From Sinorhizobium fredii (GTDB lineage Bacteria; Pseudomonadota; Alphaproteobacteria; Rhizobiales; Rhizobiaceae), in contig NZ_CP024310.1 in assembly GCF_002944405.1 (NCBI RefSeq), positions 1-64,000 of the forward strand: a stretch of DNA of 64,000 nt, given 5' to 3'. How positions within the stretch are numbered: the first letter of the stretch is position 1; each line of letters opens with the position of its first letter. A program made the position numbers and the translations under genes. Positions 55,962 to 64,000 of the stretch are shown one piece after another. The notes under the pieces were generated by a model. The model was not told the DNA's origin. It did not search any database and worked only from the letters and a program-made list of their open reading frames with translations.

Positions 55962-56761
55962 CGCTTTCGGCTTGCAACGTCTCATGGTCGGCCGGCGGCG
56001 CCTCGATCCTCGAGGACGTCTCGCTCGACGTCGCCGCCGGTGAGTTTCTCGGCATCGTCGGTCCGAACGGTTCCGGCAAGACCAGCCTGATGTCGCTGCT
56101 TGCCGGCCTGCGGCGGCCGCGGTCCGGTCACGTTCTGCTCGACGGAGAGAGCGTCGACAGGCTGAGCCGGAAGCAGATCGCCAAGCGCATCGCGCTGGTC
56201 GAGCAGCAGGCCGAAACCGGCGAGCGCATCTCGGCGCGCCAGGCGGTGGAACTCGGCCGCACGCCGCATCTCGGGCCGCTCACGCCGTGGTCGGCCATGG
56301 ATGACGCCATCGTCGACGAGGCGATCCGTAATGTCGGCATGGCGCAGCTCGCCGCGCGGATGTGGCACACGCTGTCGGGCGGCGAGCGGCAGCGCCTGCA
56401 CATCGCCCGGGCGCTGGCACAGCAGCCGCAAATCCTCCTCCTCGACGAGCCGACCAACCATCTCGACGTCGGCCATCAGATCAGTCTCCTGCACCTGGTG
56501 CGCCAGCAGCAGCTGACGGCGGTCGCGGCACTGCACGATCTCAACCATGCCGCCACGTTCTGCGACCGGATCGCGCTGATGAGCGGCGGCCGCATCGCCG
56601 CCTTGGGACGCCCGTACGAGGTCCTCACCGAAGAGCGGATCCGCACCGTCTTCGGTGTCGACGTCGACGTCGAGCACCAAAGCGAGGGCCGCTGTCATAT
56701 CCGTTACCGCGCGCCCGGGTTACCGGCCGCCGGAAAGCCGATGCTGAAGAGGATTTCATGA
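55958..56761 (+). CDS. FecE/BtuD-family ABC ATPase
   Basis: A 267-residue ATPase whose ATG overlaps the permease stop (ATGA). Walker A is GPNGSGKTS (near residue 38), the signature LSGGERQRLHIARALAQQ, Walker B ILLLDEPTNHLD, and the switch His in ALHDLNHAATF. It powers the upstream permease. Confidence 0.9.
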   Translation: MTLSACNVSWSAGGASILEDVSLDVAAGEFLGIVGPNGSGKTSLMSLLAGLRRPRSGHVLLDGESVDRLSRKQIAKRIALVEQQAETGERISARQAVELGRTPHLGPLTPWSAMDDAIVDEAIRNVGMAQLAARMWHTLSGGERQRLHIARALAQQPQILLLDEPTNHLDVGHQISLLHLVRQQQLTAVAALHDLNHAATFCDRIALMSGGRIAALGRPYEVLTEERIRTVFGVDVDVEHQSEGRCHIRYRAPGLPAAGKPMLKRIS

Positions 56762-57213
56762 TCAATCTTACCAGGCGCCTGCTCTTCGCCCTGATCGTGA
56801 TCTCGATGCCGGCCATGGCCAGCGCCGAGACCGGCGAGGTCAAGATGCTGAACCGCGGCGAAAAGGTTTCGATGGTCTTCGAACCGGATTTCCTGGCGCT
56901 GCAGCCCGCCGACAGCGTCAAGTACATCGCCGCCAACAAAAGCCACAATGCCGCGACGATCGACGGCATGCTCCCGGACGGCCATCCGGGCTTCAAGGGC
57001 AAGATCAACGAGGAGATCGTCGTCACCTTCGATCGGCCGGGATTCTACGGCATCAAATGCTCGCCGCACTACGGCATGGGCATGGTGATGCTGATCAAGG
57101 TCGGAGACGTCGAGCTTCCGCAGAATTATCGTGCGATCGAGGCTCCTGCCCGGGCGATGCCGCGCTTCGAGGCGCTCTTCGCCCAGGCCGAGGCAGAGCT
57201 GGCGGGGAAATAG
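56758..57213 (+). CDS. Pseudoazurin-type blue copper protein
   Basis: A 151-residue exported cupredoxin with a signal peptide (INLTRRLLFALIVISMPAMA, cleavage near SAE). The type 1 copper ligands are all present: His in ANKSHNAATIDGM, and Cys, His and Met in GIKCSPHYGMGMVMLIKVG. It is a periplasmic one-electron carrier, known elsewhere as electron donor to nitrite or nitrous oxide reductases, none of which is in this window. Its ATG overlaps the ABC ATPase stop, so it is the last gene of the riboswitch-controlled operon, which is not a usual place for a pseudoazurin. Confidence 0.88.
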   Translation: MINLTRRLLFALIVISMPAMASAETGEVKMLNRGEKVSMVFEPDFLALQPADSVKYIAANKSHNAATIDGMLPDGHPGFKGKINEEIVVTFDRPGFYGIKCSPHYGMGMVMLIKVGDVELPQNYRAIEAPARAMPRFEALFAQAEAELAGK

Positions 57214-57261
57214 CGGTCGGGGCAACCCGGTCGCTGGAACAGGATCGAATTGACTGACGAC

Positions 57262-57437
57262 GGCACCCCCTCTGCCCTGCCGGGCATCTCCCCCACAAGG
57301 AGGGAGATTGGACAGAAGCGAAGCCCCGCCCCAATCAAAGCTTGCGAATTCCGAAAACACCGAGTGTCGAGAAAGGCGCCGCCGCTTCCCGATCTCCCCC
57401 TTGCGGGGAGATGCTCGGCAGGGCAGAGGGGGCGGCA
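57262..57437. repeat. RIME-like paired inverted repeat, copy 3
   Basis: The left arm (about 57262-57311) has CTGCCCTGCCGGGCATCTCC; the right arm (about 57391-57437) is its inverse with a few changes (TTGCGGGGAGATGCTCGGCA). The arms are about 80 bases apart. It lies directly after the pseudoazurin gene and could stabilise the operon message. Confidence 0.75.
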
Positions 57438-57493
57438 CTCCGATCGGCTTTTAGTTCAACCTGAAGCCATTGCCTTGCGGAATGCCATTGCGC

Positions 57494-57706
57494 TCACACC
57501 GGGCGGGGCCAGATCGCACAATGGCGAGACGCGAAGGCGGCGCGGTACTCCTGGAAAAACCGGCCGAGATGCACGAAGCCCAGCGTTGTGCGATTTCGGC
57601 GACCGTCGCCGATGGCTCCGCTCGATGATTTTGCGGCGGGTGCCCTCATGCCTACCTGGCGCAGATAGCTAATCGGCGTCGTGTTGAGGAAACGGCGGAA
57701 ATTCAC
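57494..57706 (-). pseudogene. C-terminal remnant of an AraC-family regulator
   Basis: The leftward frame reads VNFRRFLNTTPISYLRQVGM, then after 24 residues without family sense LGFVHLGRFFQEYRAAFASR, before a stop. These are the last helix-turn-helix of an AraC regulator (in intact ones, FRRFLNTTPISYLRQVRMRRAR and GFVHLGRFSQEYRAAFG with an invariant spacing). The sequence between has changed and there is no N-terminus upstream, so it is dead. Confidence 0.6.
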
Positions 57707-57765
57707 GTAGCGCCCGGGCACTGACGCCTGCGGCGGCTGTCGCGATTCAACTTTATACTCGCCAT

Positions 57766-57779
57766 TGAAATCGATTACA
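57766..57779. promoter_or_regulatory. LacI/GalR-family operator TGAAATCGATTACA
   Basis: Fits the consensus TGNAANCGNTTNCA with the CG centre of LacI/GalR-family sites. It is 41-54 bases upstream of the first gene of the ABC operon, whose fifth gene is a LacI-type regulator. The surrounding bases are AT-rich, as for a promoter. Confidence 0.65.
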
Positions 57780-57820
57780 TTTTCTGGCTTCATAACGCTC
57801 GCACGATTTGGGAGGATCTC

Positions 57821-58846
57821 ATGAGGAAGTTCATTGCTTTTGCGCTCGGCACGGTTGCATCCCTCGTTGTCTCCGCATCGGCGGTCAATGCGGAAACCTT
57901 CAAGATCGGTCTTTCGAACGGCTGGGTCGGCAGCGAGTGGCGCACCCAGATGATCGACGAGGCCAAGGAAGCCGCGGCGAAATGGAAGGACAAGGGGGTC
58001 GACGTCGAGGTTTTGGTGCAGAGCGCCAATGTCGACGTGCCCGGGCAGATCGCCCATATTCGCAACTTCATCGCCGAAGGCGTCAATGCCATCATCGTCA
58101 ATCCGAACAGCCCGACGGCCTTCGATCCGATCTTCGCGCAGGTGAAGGAGGCCGGCATCCTGGTGATCGCGACGGACGCGGAAGTCTCCTCGCCCGATGC
58201 GATCTATGTCGGCATCGACCAAACCGCCTGGGGTGCCGCCGGCGCCAAGTGGCTCGCCGAGACGCTCGACGGCAAGGGCAAGGTGGTGGCAATCAACGGC
58301 GTTGCCGGGCATCCCGCCAACGAGATGCGCGTCGCCGGCTATAAGTCGGTCTTCAAGGAGTTTCCGGATATCCAGATCGTCAACGAAGTGAACGCCAACT
58401 GGGACCAGGCCCAGGGTCAGCAGGCGATGCAGAACATTCTCGCCACCTATCCGGACATCAACGGCGTGGTGGTGCAGGACGGCATGGCGGCCGGCGCTTG
58501 GAAGTCGATCATGGATGCCGGCAAAAAAGACCAGATTGCCGCGACCGGCGAGATCCGCAAGGACTTCATAGACCTCTGGATCAAGGAGAAGCTAAACTCC
58601 GGCGCCACCGTCAACCCGCCCGGCGTCATGGCGAGCGCGCTGAATGTGGCGGTCCTGATGCTGCAGGGCAAGGAGCTGAAGGAACCGGCCAAGGCCGGCC
58701 AATACGGCAACGCCCTCTATCTGCCGATCCCGTTCATCGACTCGAAGAATGTCGAGGAGGCGGCAAAGCAGCTCGAAGGCAAGCCCGGCTACTATTCCTA
58801 TACGAGCTCGCTGACGATCGAAGAGGCGGAAGCGCTCTTCAAGTAA
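57821..58846 (+). CDS. Sugar ABC transporter substrate-binding protein
   Basis: A 341-residue periplasmic protein with a signal peptide (MRKFIAFALGTVASLVVSAS, cleavage near VNA) and the type 1 fold: IGLSNGWVGSEWRTQMIDEA, GVNAIIVNPNSPTAFDPIFA, and VVAINGVAGHPANEMRVAGY. The first gene of a leading operon of at least six genes, with a consensus LacI operator upstream. The substrate is probably a sugar or polyol, given the dehydrogenase at the end of the operon. Confidence 0.88.
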   Translation: MRKFIAFALGTVASLVVSASAVNAETFKIGLSNGWVGSEWRTQMIDEAKEAAAKWKDKGVDVEVLVQSANVDVPGQIAHIRNFIAEGVNAIIVNPNSPTAFDPIFAQVKEAGILVIATDAEVSSPDAIYVGIDQTAWGAAGAKWLAETLDGKGKVVAINGVAGHPANEMRVAGYKSVFKEFPDIQIVNEVNANWDQAQGQQAMQNILATYPDINGVVVQDGMAAGAWKSIMDAGKKDQIAATGEIRKDFIDLWIKEKLNSGATVNPPGVMASALNVAVLMLQGKELKEPAKAGQYGNALYLPIPFIDSKNVEEAAKQLEGKPGYYSYTSSLTIEEAEALFK

Positions 58847-58914
58847 GCCTTTCGACGTCAGGCGCGGGCTCTGTTGGCCCGTGCTCGACCACCGGATCGG
58901 AACGGACGCAGTCC

Positions 58915-60420
58915 ATGTCGAAATTGAAACTGAACGGCGTGAGCAAGGCTTACGGCGCGACCTTGGCGCTCCGCCGCGGCGACCTCGAAGTCCTGGCCGG
59001 CGAGGTCCATGTGCTGATGGGTTCGAACGGCTCGGGCAAGAGCACGCTCTGCAAGATCATCGCCGGCAGTGTGCGGCCGGACGAGGGCCGGATCCTGATC
59101 GACGACACGCCGGTGACGATCACCGGCCCGCGTTCGGCCCGGGCGCAGGGGATCGGCATCTTCTATCAGGAGCTCAGCCTCGCCGCCCACCGCAGCGTCG
59201 AGGAGAATATCTGCCTTGCCGCGATGCCGGCCATGGCCGGGCTCTTCGTCGATCGGTCGGCGCTGAAAGAGCGGGCGGCGCGCTACATAGCGCTCTTCGA
59301 CGGCGTCTCCGGCGATGGCTTTTCCGCCGATGCGCTGGTCGGCAACCTTCGCCCCGACCAGCGCCAGCTCGTCGAGATCATGAAGGCGCTCGCCAGCGAG
59401 GCGCCGCTCGTCATCTTCGACGAGCCGACCTCGGCGCTCGACCGCGCCCAGGTCGAGCGCTTCTTCGAAATCCTGCGCGACCTGAAGCGGCGCGGCCGCG
59501 GCATCATCTTCATCTCGCACCGCATGGACGAAATCAAGGCGATCGGCGACCGGGTGACGATCATCCGCGACGGCGAGACGATCACCACGCTCAACCTCAA
59601 TGAAACCGATGCGGGTACGGTTATCCGCCTCATGGTCGGGGGCGCCGGCGACATGCCGGCCTCGCAGTCCTCGGCCCCGGCCGCCGTCGACGCCAAGGAC
59701 GGGGCGGCCCTCACGGTCCGCAATCTTTCCGGCGCCGGCTTCCGAAATATCAGCTTCGAAGTGGCGCGCGGCGAAATCCTCGGCTTTGGCGGCCTGCACG
59801 GCCAGGGCCAGTCGGCGCTGCTCCGGGCGATCTTCGGCGCTGGCTCGATTTCGTCGGGCGAAATCCTGATCGGCGGCGACCGCTTCGATGCGGCAAGTCC
59901 TCGCGACGCCATCCGGCGCGGCTGCGCCTATGTTTCCGGCGATCGCGGCCGCGACGGCGTCATCAGTGGCCGGCCGATCATCGAAAACGTCACGCCCATC
60001 CATTATCTGCGCGACCGGCTGATGATCGCCAGGCCATCGAAGCTCAGCGAGCGGGTCGCGCCGGCGCTCGAAAGCATGCATACGAAATTTGCCAGCCTCT
60101 TCCATCCGATCAATTCGCTCTCCGGCGGCAATCAGCAGAAGGTGATCATCGCCCGCTGGCTGATCGACCGGCCGGTCGTGCTCCTGCTCGACGATCCGAC
60201 CAAGGGCATCGACCTCTCGGCCAAGGCCGATCTCTTCGCGCTGATCCGCCAACTGGCGGCCGAGGGGCTCGGCATCCTCCTCTATTCCTCGGAGGATGCC
60301 GAGCTGCTCGGCAATGCCAACCGCATCCTGGTCTTCAACGGCGGCTCGGTCAGCCGGGAACTCACCGGTCCGGAGCGCACCCGCTACAACCTCTATCAAG
60401 CCGCTTACGAGGCCGCCTGA
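58915..60420 (+). CDS. Sugar ABC transporter ATPase, double-domain, weak second site
   Basis: A 501-residue two-domain ATPase. The first domain has a proper Walker A (GSNGSGKST), Walker B (LVIFDEPTSALD) but a poor signature (NLRPDQRQLVEIM). The second has FGGLHGQGQSALLRAI where a Lys should be, a good signature (LSGGNQQKVIIARW) and LLLDDPTKGID. Each composite site thus combines a good part and a poor part, as in other ribose-type ATPases. It follows the binding-protein gene. Confidence 0.88.
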   Translation: MSKLKLNGVSKAYGATLALRRGDLEVLAGEVHVLMGSNGSGKSTLCKIIAGSVRPDEGRILIDDTPVTITGPRSARAQGIGIFYQELSLAAHRSVEENICLAAMPAMAGLFVDRSALKERAARYIALFDGVSGDGFSADALVGNLRPDQRQLVEIMKALASEAPLVIFDEPTSALDRAQVERFFEILRDLKRRGRGIIFISHRMDEIKAIGDRVTIIRDGETITTLNLNETDAGTVIRLMVGGAGDMPASQSSAPAAVDAKDGAALTVRNLSGAGFRNISFEVARGEILGFGGLHGQGQSALLRAIFGAGSISSGEILIGGDRFDAASPRDAIRRGCAYVSGDRGRDGVISGRPIIENVTPIHYLRDRLMIARPSKLSERVAPALESMHTKFASLFHPINSLSGGNQQKVIIARWLIDRPVVLLLDDPTKGIDLSAKADLFALIRQLAAEGLGILLYSSEDAELLGNANRILVFNGGSVSRELTGPERTRYNLYQAAYEAA

Positions 60421-61412
60421 TGGCAGAGATCGCAACCAGCTCGACATATCGGCGCGCCGGCGGCCTGCGCAGACTGCTCGAGCGCTATCCTTTCCTGCCG
60501 GCGCTCGCCATCGTCCTGGTGCTGCTTGCCTTGAACGGCGTCTTTTCGCCGAACAGCCTCAGCTACCGCTCACTGACCGGGCTTTTGAGCACCTATATGG
60601 CGCTGATCCTGCTGGCGATCGCCCAGACCTATGTGGTCTATGCCGGCGACATCGATCTTTCCGCCGGCTCGATCCTGTCGCTCGTCAATGTCGCGATCGT
60701 CGTTTTAATGGAGCGCTGGGGGGGAGGCGCCGGCGCGGTGCTGCTGGCGCTTGCCATCGGTCTCTTGCTGGGGCTTGCCTGCGGCCTTGTCAACGGGCTC
60801 GTCGTCGCGGCGCTGCGGCTCCAGGCGATCGTCGCCACCTTCGCGACCAGCATCTTCTTTACCGGCCTGGCGCTCTACATCCTGCCGGTCGCCGGCACGC
60901 CGGCGCCGACGATCTTCTGGCGCACCTATGGCGGCCTGCTGCTCGGGCTGCCCTTCGTCTTCTATATCCTCGTGGGCCTGGTCGTGCTGCTTGCGGTGTT
61001 GAGCCGCACGCGCCTTGCGACGCAATTGCTCGCCGTCGGCGACGACCGGCAGGCGGCCTACCAGACCGGACTGCCGGTGGTGGCTATCCGGATCCGCGGC
61101 TATCTGCTCTGCGGCCTGTTCTCCGCCCTTGCCGCCTTCTGCATCACCGGCGACACGGCAAGCGGCGATCCGTTGGTCGGCGGCAAGATGACGCTTTTCA
61201 GCGTCGCCGCGGTGGTGCTCGGTGGCAGCGCCCTTTCTGGCGGATGGGGGACCGTGGTCGGCTCGCTCCTCGGCGCGCTGACGATCGGCCTCATCAGTTC
61301 GGTGGTCTTCTTCATGGGCACGCCTTCGGAGTGGCAGAATTTCGTCCAGGGCCTGGCGATCCTCATCGTCCTGATGGCCGGCGTGCTTGCCGGACGGAGG
61401 TCGCGGCCATGA
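60420..61412 (+). CDS. Sugar ABC transporter permease 1 (RbsC family)
   Basis: A 330-residue membrane protein with about nine hydrophobic segments and the motif VVYAGDIDLSAGSILSLVNV (near residue 72). The ATG overlaps the ATPase stop by one base. It pairs with a second permease to form a heterodimeric channel, unlike the other sugar operon in this window. Confidence 0.88.
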   Translation: MAEIATSSTYRRAGGLRRLLERYPFLPALAIVLVLLALNGVFSPNSLSYRSLTGLLSTYMALILLAIAQTYVVYAGDIDLSAGSILSLVNVAIVVLMERWGGGAGAVLLALAIGLLLGLACGLVNGLVVAALRLQAIVATFATSIFFTGLALYILPVAGTPAPTIFWRTYGGLLLGLPFVFYILVGLVVLLAVLSRTRLATQLLAVGDDRQAAYQTGLPVVAIRIRGYLLCGLFSALAAFCITGDTASGDPLVGGKMTLFSVAAVVLGGSALSGGWGTVVGSLLGALTIGLISSVVFFMGTPSEWQNFVQGLAILIVLMAGVLAGRRSRP

Positions 61413-62365
61413 GCAGGGTGATGTCTTTCCTCCGCCGGCCAATCGTCGTCGCGCTCGCGCTGATCGTCCTGCTCCTCTATCTCGGCGAACTTTTGTCTCC
61501 GGGCTTTGCCAGCGGGGCGCAGATCCTGCGGCTCCTGATCGTCGCCTCGCTGCTCGGCATCGTCGCGGCCGGCCAGAATGTCGTCATCCTCGGCGGGCGC
61601 GAGGGCATCGATCTCTCGGTCGGCGGCGTCGTATCGCTGTCGGCGATCATCGCCGGCAACGTAATGGACGGTGCCGATATCGGCATCCTACCGGCGATCG
61701 CCGCCTGCCTGGTGGCCGGCGCCTTCTTCGGGCTGCTGAACGGCCTCGGCATCACGCTGCTGCGCATCCCGCCGCTGGTGATGACCCTCGGAATGCTCGG
61801 CGTTTTACAGGGTCTCCTCGTCGTCATCCGCATGGGCATTCCCTCCGGTCAGGCCGCACCCGCTCTGTCGCGCTTCGTCACCCAGCCGCTTTTTCTCAGT
61901 GTGCCTGGGATCATCTGGTTGTGGGTGGCGATCGGCATCCTAATGGCCTTCATGCTCAACCGCACCGTCTTCGGCCATCGCATCTATGCGATCGGCTCCA
62001 ACGAGCACGCGGCCTATATGGCCGGCGTCCCAGTGAGGCTGATGCGCGTTGCGCTCTTCATGATTTCCGGCATGTTCGCGGCCGTCGCCGGGCTATGCCT
62101 GCTCGGCTATTCCGGCTCGTCCTTCGCCAATGTGGGCGAGCAATACACGCTGACCTCGATCATCGCCGTCGTCTTCGGCGGCACTTCGCTTGCCGGCGGC
62201 AAGGGCGGCTATACCGGCACCATGGCCGGCGCCTTCCTGCTCGTCATCCTGCAGGGAATTCTCACCACCGTGAACATCGACGAATCCGGCCGGCAGATGG
62301 TGTTCGGGGCGACGCTTCTTCTCCTCATGATGTTCTATGGCCGGGGCCGGGCGATGCGCGTATGA
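61409..62365 (+). CDS. Sugar ABC transporter permease 2 (RbsC family)
   Basis: A 318-residue membrane protein with about nine hydrophobic segments, with VVILGGREGIDLSVGGVVSL (near residue 60) and AVVFGGTSLAGGKGGYTGTM (near 255). The ATG overlaps the stop of permease 1 by 4 bases. It completes the importer. Confidence 0.88.
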   Translation: MSRVMSFLRRPIVVALALIVLLLYLGELLSPGFASGAQILRLLIVASLLGIVAAGQNVVILGGREGIDLSVGGVVSLSAIIAGNVMDGADIGILPAIAACLVAGAFFGLLNGLGITLLRIPPLVMTLGMLGVLQGLLVVIRMGIPSGQAAPALSRFVTQPLFLSVPGIIWLWVAIGILMAFMLNRTVFGHRIYAIGSNEHAAYMAGVPVRLMRVALFMISGMFAAVAGLCLLGYSGSSFANVGEQYTLTSIIAVVFGGTSLAGGKGGYTGTMAGAFLLVILQGILTTVNIDESGRQMVFGATLLLLMMFYGRGRAMRV

Positions 62366-63381
62366 GGGACCGGCCGAAGATCAAGGACATTGCCGAGAAG
62401 GCCGGAGTGTCGGTCGCCACGGTCTCGCGCGCGCTTTCCGACTCGGCGCTGGTGACGGCGAAGACCCGTCAGCGCATCCATGATCTGGCACGCGAGCTCA
62501 ACTATCGCCCCAATGTCACCGCCCGCAATTTGAGGACCCGCAAATCGATGGCGGTGCTGCTTGTCGTGCGCGACGTCGGCAACCCTTTCTATCTCGACAT
62601 CCTGAAAGGCGTCGAGGCAACGGCGCGCGAAGCCGGCTATGCAGTGCTGATGGGCAATACTGAGAACGATCCGGTGCGCGAGATCGAATATTTCGACATG
62701 CTGCGCGACGGCCATGCCGATGGCATGATCCTGATGACCGGCAAGCTGCCGCCGCCGGGCGGAAATCGCACGGGCAGCTGGAGCCACCTGCCGGTGGTGG
62801 TAGCGCTGGAAATGATCGAGGGTTCGGGACTGCCGCATGTGCAGGTCGACAATGTCGGGGCCGCGCGCGAGGCGGTCGAGCATCTGATTTCCCTCGGGCA
62901 CCGGCGGATCGCCCATATCAGCGGGCCGGTTCCCGAGCCGATGAGCCTCTACCGCCGCGAGGGCTACCGGCTTGCCATGCGCGAAGCCGGCCTCGCGATC
63001 CCGGACGGCTACGAGGTGCGCGGCAACTTTCTGCTCGAAAGCGGCCAGGACTGCTGCCGCTCACTTTTTGCCCTGCCGGAGCCGCCCACGGCGCTCTTCG
63101 TCGCCAATGACGAAATGGCCTATGGCGCCGCCCACGAACTGAGGCGGATGGGGCGCGACGTGCCCGGCGAGGTCTCGGTCGTCGGTTTCGACGATCTCTA
63201 TCTGAGCAAGGCCTTCTATCCGCCGCTGACGACCGTCGGACAGCCGCGTGCCGAGATCGGCCGCACGGCGATGGGCCTTTTGCTCAGCATCCTTTCGGGC
63301 GGTAGCCTCGACGGCGGCGAACCGATCGTGCTGCCGACGGCGCTCAATATCAGAGGCAGCACGGCACCGCCGCACGCATAG
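62362..63381 (+). CDS. LacI-family regulator encoded within the sugar ABC operon
   Basis: A 339-residue regulator whose ATG overlaps the permease stop by 4 bases. Residues 6-50 are the LacI helix-turn-helix (IKDIAEKAGVSVATVSRALS); the rest is the sugar-binding domain (NPFYLDILKGVEATAREAGY; VSVVGFDDLYLSKAFYPPLT). Because it is in the same operon as its probable target operator (57766-57779), it likely sets up negative autoregulation of the whole operon. Confidence 0.9.
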   Translation: MRDRPKIKDIAEKAGVSVATVSRALSDSALVTAKTRQRIHDLARELNYRPNVTARNLRTRKSMAVLLVVRDVGNPFYLDILKGVEATAREAGYAVLMGNTENDPVREIEYFDMLRDGHADGMILMTGKLPPPGGNRTGSWSHLPVVVALEMIEGSGLPHVQVDNVGAAREAVEHLISLGHRRIAHISGPVPEPMSLYRREGYRLAMREAGLAIPDGYEVRGNFLLESGQDCCRSLFALPEPPTALFVANDEMAYGAAHELRRMGRDVPGEVSVVGFDDLYLSKAFYPPLTTVGQPRAEIGRTAMGLLLSILSGGSLDGGEPIVLPTALNIRGSTAPPHA

Positions 63382-63399
63382 CGATTTGGGGAGGGAAGA

Positions 63400-64000
63400 A
63401 TGACCACACTACCGAAAGAGACCCTGCGCGTCGGCTTTGTCGGAACCGGCTTCATTGCCCGCTTCCATCTGCAATCGCTCCTCGGCGTGCGCCATGTGGA
63501 GGTGACCGGCGTCTACAGCCGCAAGGCCGAAAACCGCGAGCGCTTCGCCGAGGAGGTCAGGGCGCTGGAGCTCGGCAGCTGCCGCACCCATGGGAGCCTC
63601 GACCATCTCCTCTCGGCCGAGGATGTCGATGCAATTTGGATCCTCTCGCCCAACTATACGCGGCTCGAGGTGATGCGGGCGCTTCACGCGGAGATTAAGG
63701 CGGGCCGCAGCCGCGTCTTCGCGGTCGCCTGCGAGAAGCCGCTGGCGCGCACCGTCGCCGAGGCCCGCGAGATGCTGCGTCTCGCCGAGGACGCCGGCCT
63801 TAACCACGGCTATCTCGAAAACCAGGTGTTCTGCACCCCGGTGCTGCGCGGCAAGGAGATCATCTGGCGCCGCGCCGCTTCGACAACGGGCCGACCCTAT
63901 TTGGCGCGCGCCGCCGAAGAGCATTCGGGCCCGCACGAGCCATGGTTCTGGCAGGGCGACAAGCAGGGCGGCGGCGTGCTGTCCGACATGATGTGCCACA
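63400..64000 (+). CDS. Gfo/Idh/MocA-family oxidoreductase (cut by window end)
   Basis: The first 200 residues of a dehydrogenase that runs past base 64000. LRVGFVGTGFIARFHLQSLL is the dinucleotide loop, and VACEKPLARTVAEAREMLRL carries the EKP motif. GGAGGGAAGA sits before the ATG. Such enzymes oxidise sugars or polyols with NAD(P)+, here probably the transported one. The catalytic Asp/His part lies outside the window. Confidence 0.85.
   Translation, partial: MTTLPKETLRVGFVGTGFIARFHLQSLLGVRHVEVTGVYSRKAENRERFAEEVRALELGSCRTHGSLDHLLSAEDVDAIWILSPNYTRLEVMRALHAEIKAGRSRVFAVACEKPLARTVAEAREMLRLAEDAGLNHGYLENQVFCTPVLRGKEIIWRRAASTTGRPYLARAAEEHSGPHEPWFWQGDKQGGGVLSDMMCH

Noticed and set aside
58858..60447. 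A 529-codon minus-strand frame
   Set aside because: Opposite the ABC ATPase gene; no family features.
1..64000. CRISPR arrays, tRNA/rRNA genes, insertion sequences or prophage genes
   Set aside because: No evenly spaced direct repeats, no clover-leaf or rRNA sequences, and no transposase or phage structural motifs were seen in any frame I examined.

Overview
The window reads as high-GC alphaproteobacterial DNA, most likely from Sinorhizobium/Ensifer or a close rhizobial relative. The basis is the protein repertoire (a DUF1612/HTH_13 protein, many ABC, TRAP and tripartite uptake systems, several LacI-type regulators, class III cyclases fused to other domains) and three copies of a paired inverted repeat that looks like the Rhizobium-specific intergenic mosaic element (RIME). 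There are no rRNA, tRNA, CRISPR, phage or transposase genes. The gene content (uptake systems with their own regulators) suggests an accessory replicon or a catabolic part of a chromosome, but the sequence does not settle which.

Layout. 0-9 kb: a VOC protein with a probably shifted C-terminus, a glycosyltransferase-like protein, a DUF1612 protein and three copies of the palindrome GTTGACAGCTGTCAAC; then a MocR-type regulator divergent from an EamA exporter, an MscS channel and a family 21 glycosyltransferase. 9.5-11.3 kb: a class III adenylate cyclase with TPRs, broken by a one-base frameshift. 11.4-18.4 kb: a coherent shikimate/quinate module (TetR regulator, TRAP transporter, NAD-type shikimate dehydrogenase, QuiC1-like dehydroshikimate dehydratase) that should feed protocatechuate. 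18.5-28.7 kb: an NTF2-like protein, a giant SAM-cyclase-AAA-TPR protein, a PEP mutase-family enzyme, a DapA-like aldolase with a LysE exporter, a second LysE/ArgO exporter divergent from its ArgP-like regulator, and an MFS exporter divergent from an Lrp/AsnC regulator.

28.7-33.6 kb: a ribose-type ABC importer divergent from a LacI regulator, with two operators two helical turns apart. 33.9-38 kb: two small proteins and a tctCBA tripartite tricarboxylate transporter. 38-44 kb: an rRNA pseudouridine synthase, a small K+ channel, and a MarR-type regulator divergent from a fused 5-oxoprolinase/hydantoinase across a long palindrome. 44.4-46.6 kb: a GT4 glycosyltransferase and an NAD-dependent epimerase that look like a small acquired pair. 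46.8-52.6 kb: single enzymes and a GlxA-type regulator. 52.8-53.1 kb: a decayed TetR gene.

53.5-57.2 kb: a cobalamin riboswitch followed by a BtuFCD/FecBCD-type ABC transporter whose last, translationally coupled gene is a blue-copper pseudoazurin. This is the most unusual association in the window. 57.5-57.7 kb holds the tail of a dead AraC regulator. 57.8-64 kb: a second sugar ABC operon (binding protein, double ATPase, two permeases, its own LacI regulator, a Gfo/Idh/MocA dehydrogenase cut by the window end), tightly packed with 4-base or shorter overlaps and preceded by a consensus LacI-family operator.

Functions are inferred from translated motifs and gene context only; no database search was run.
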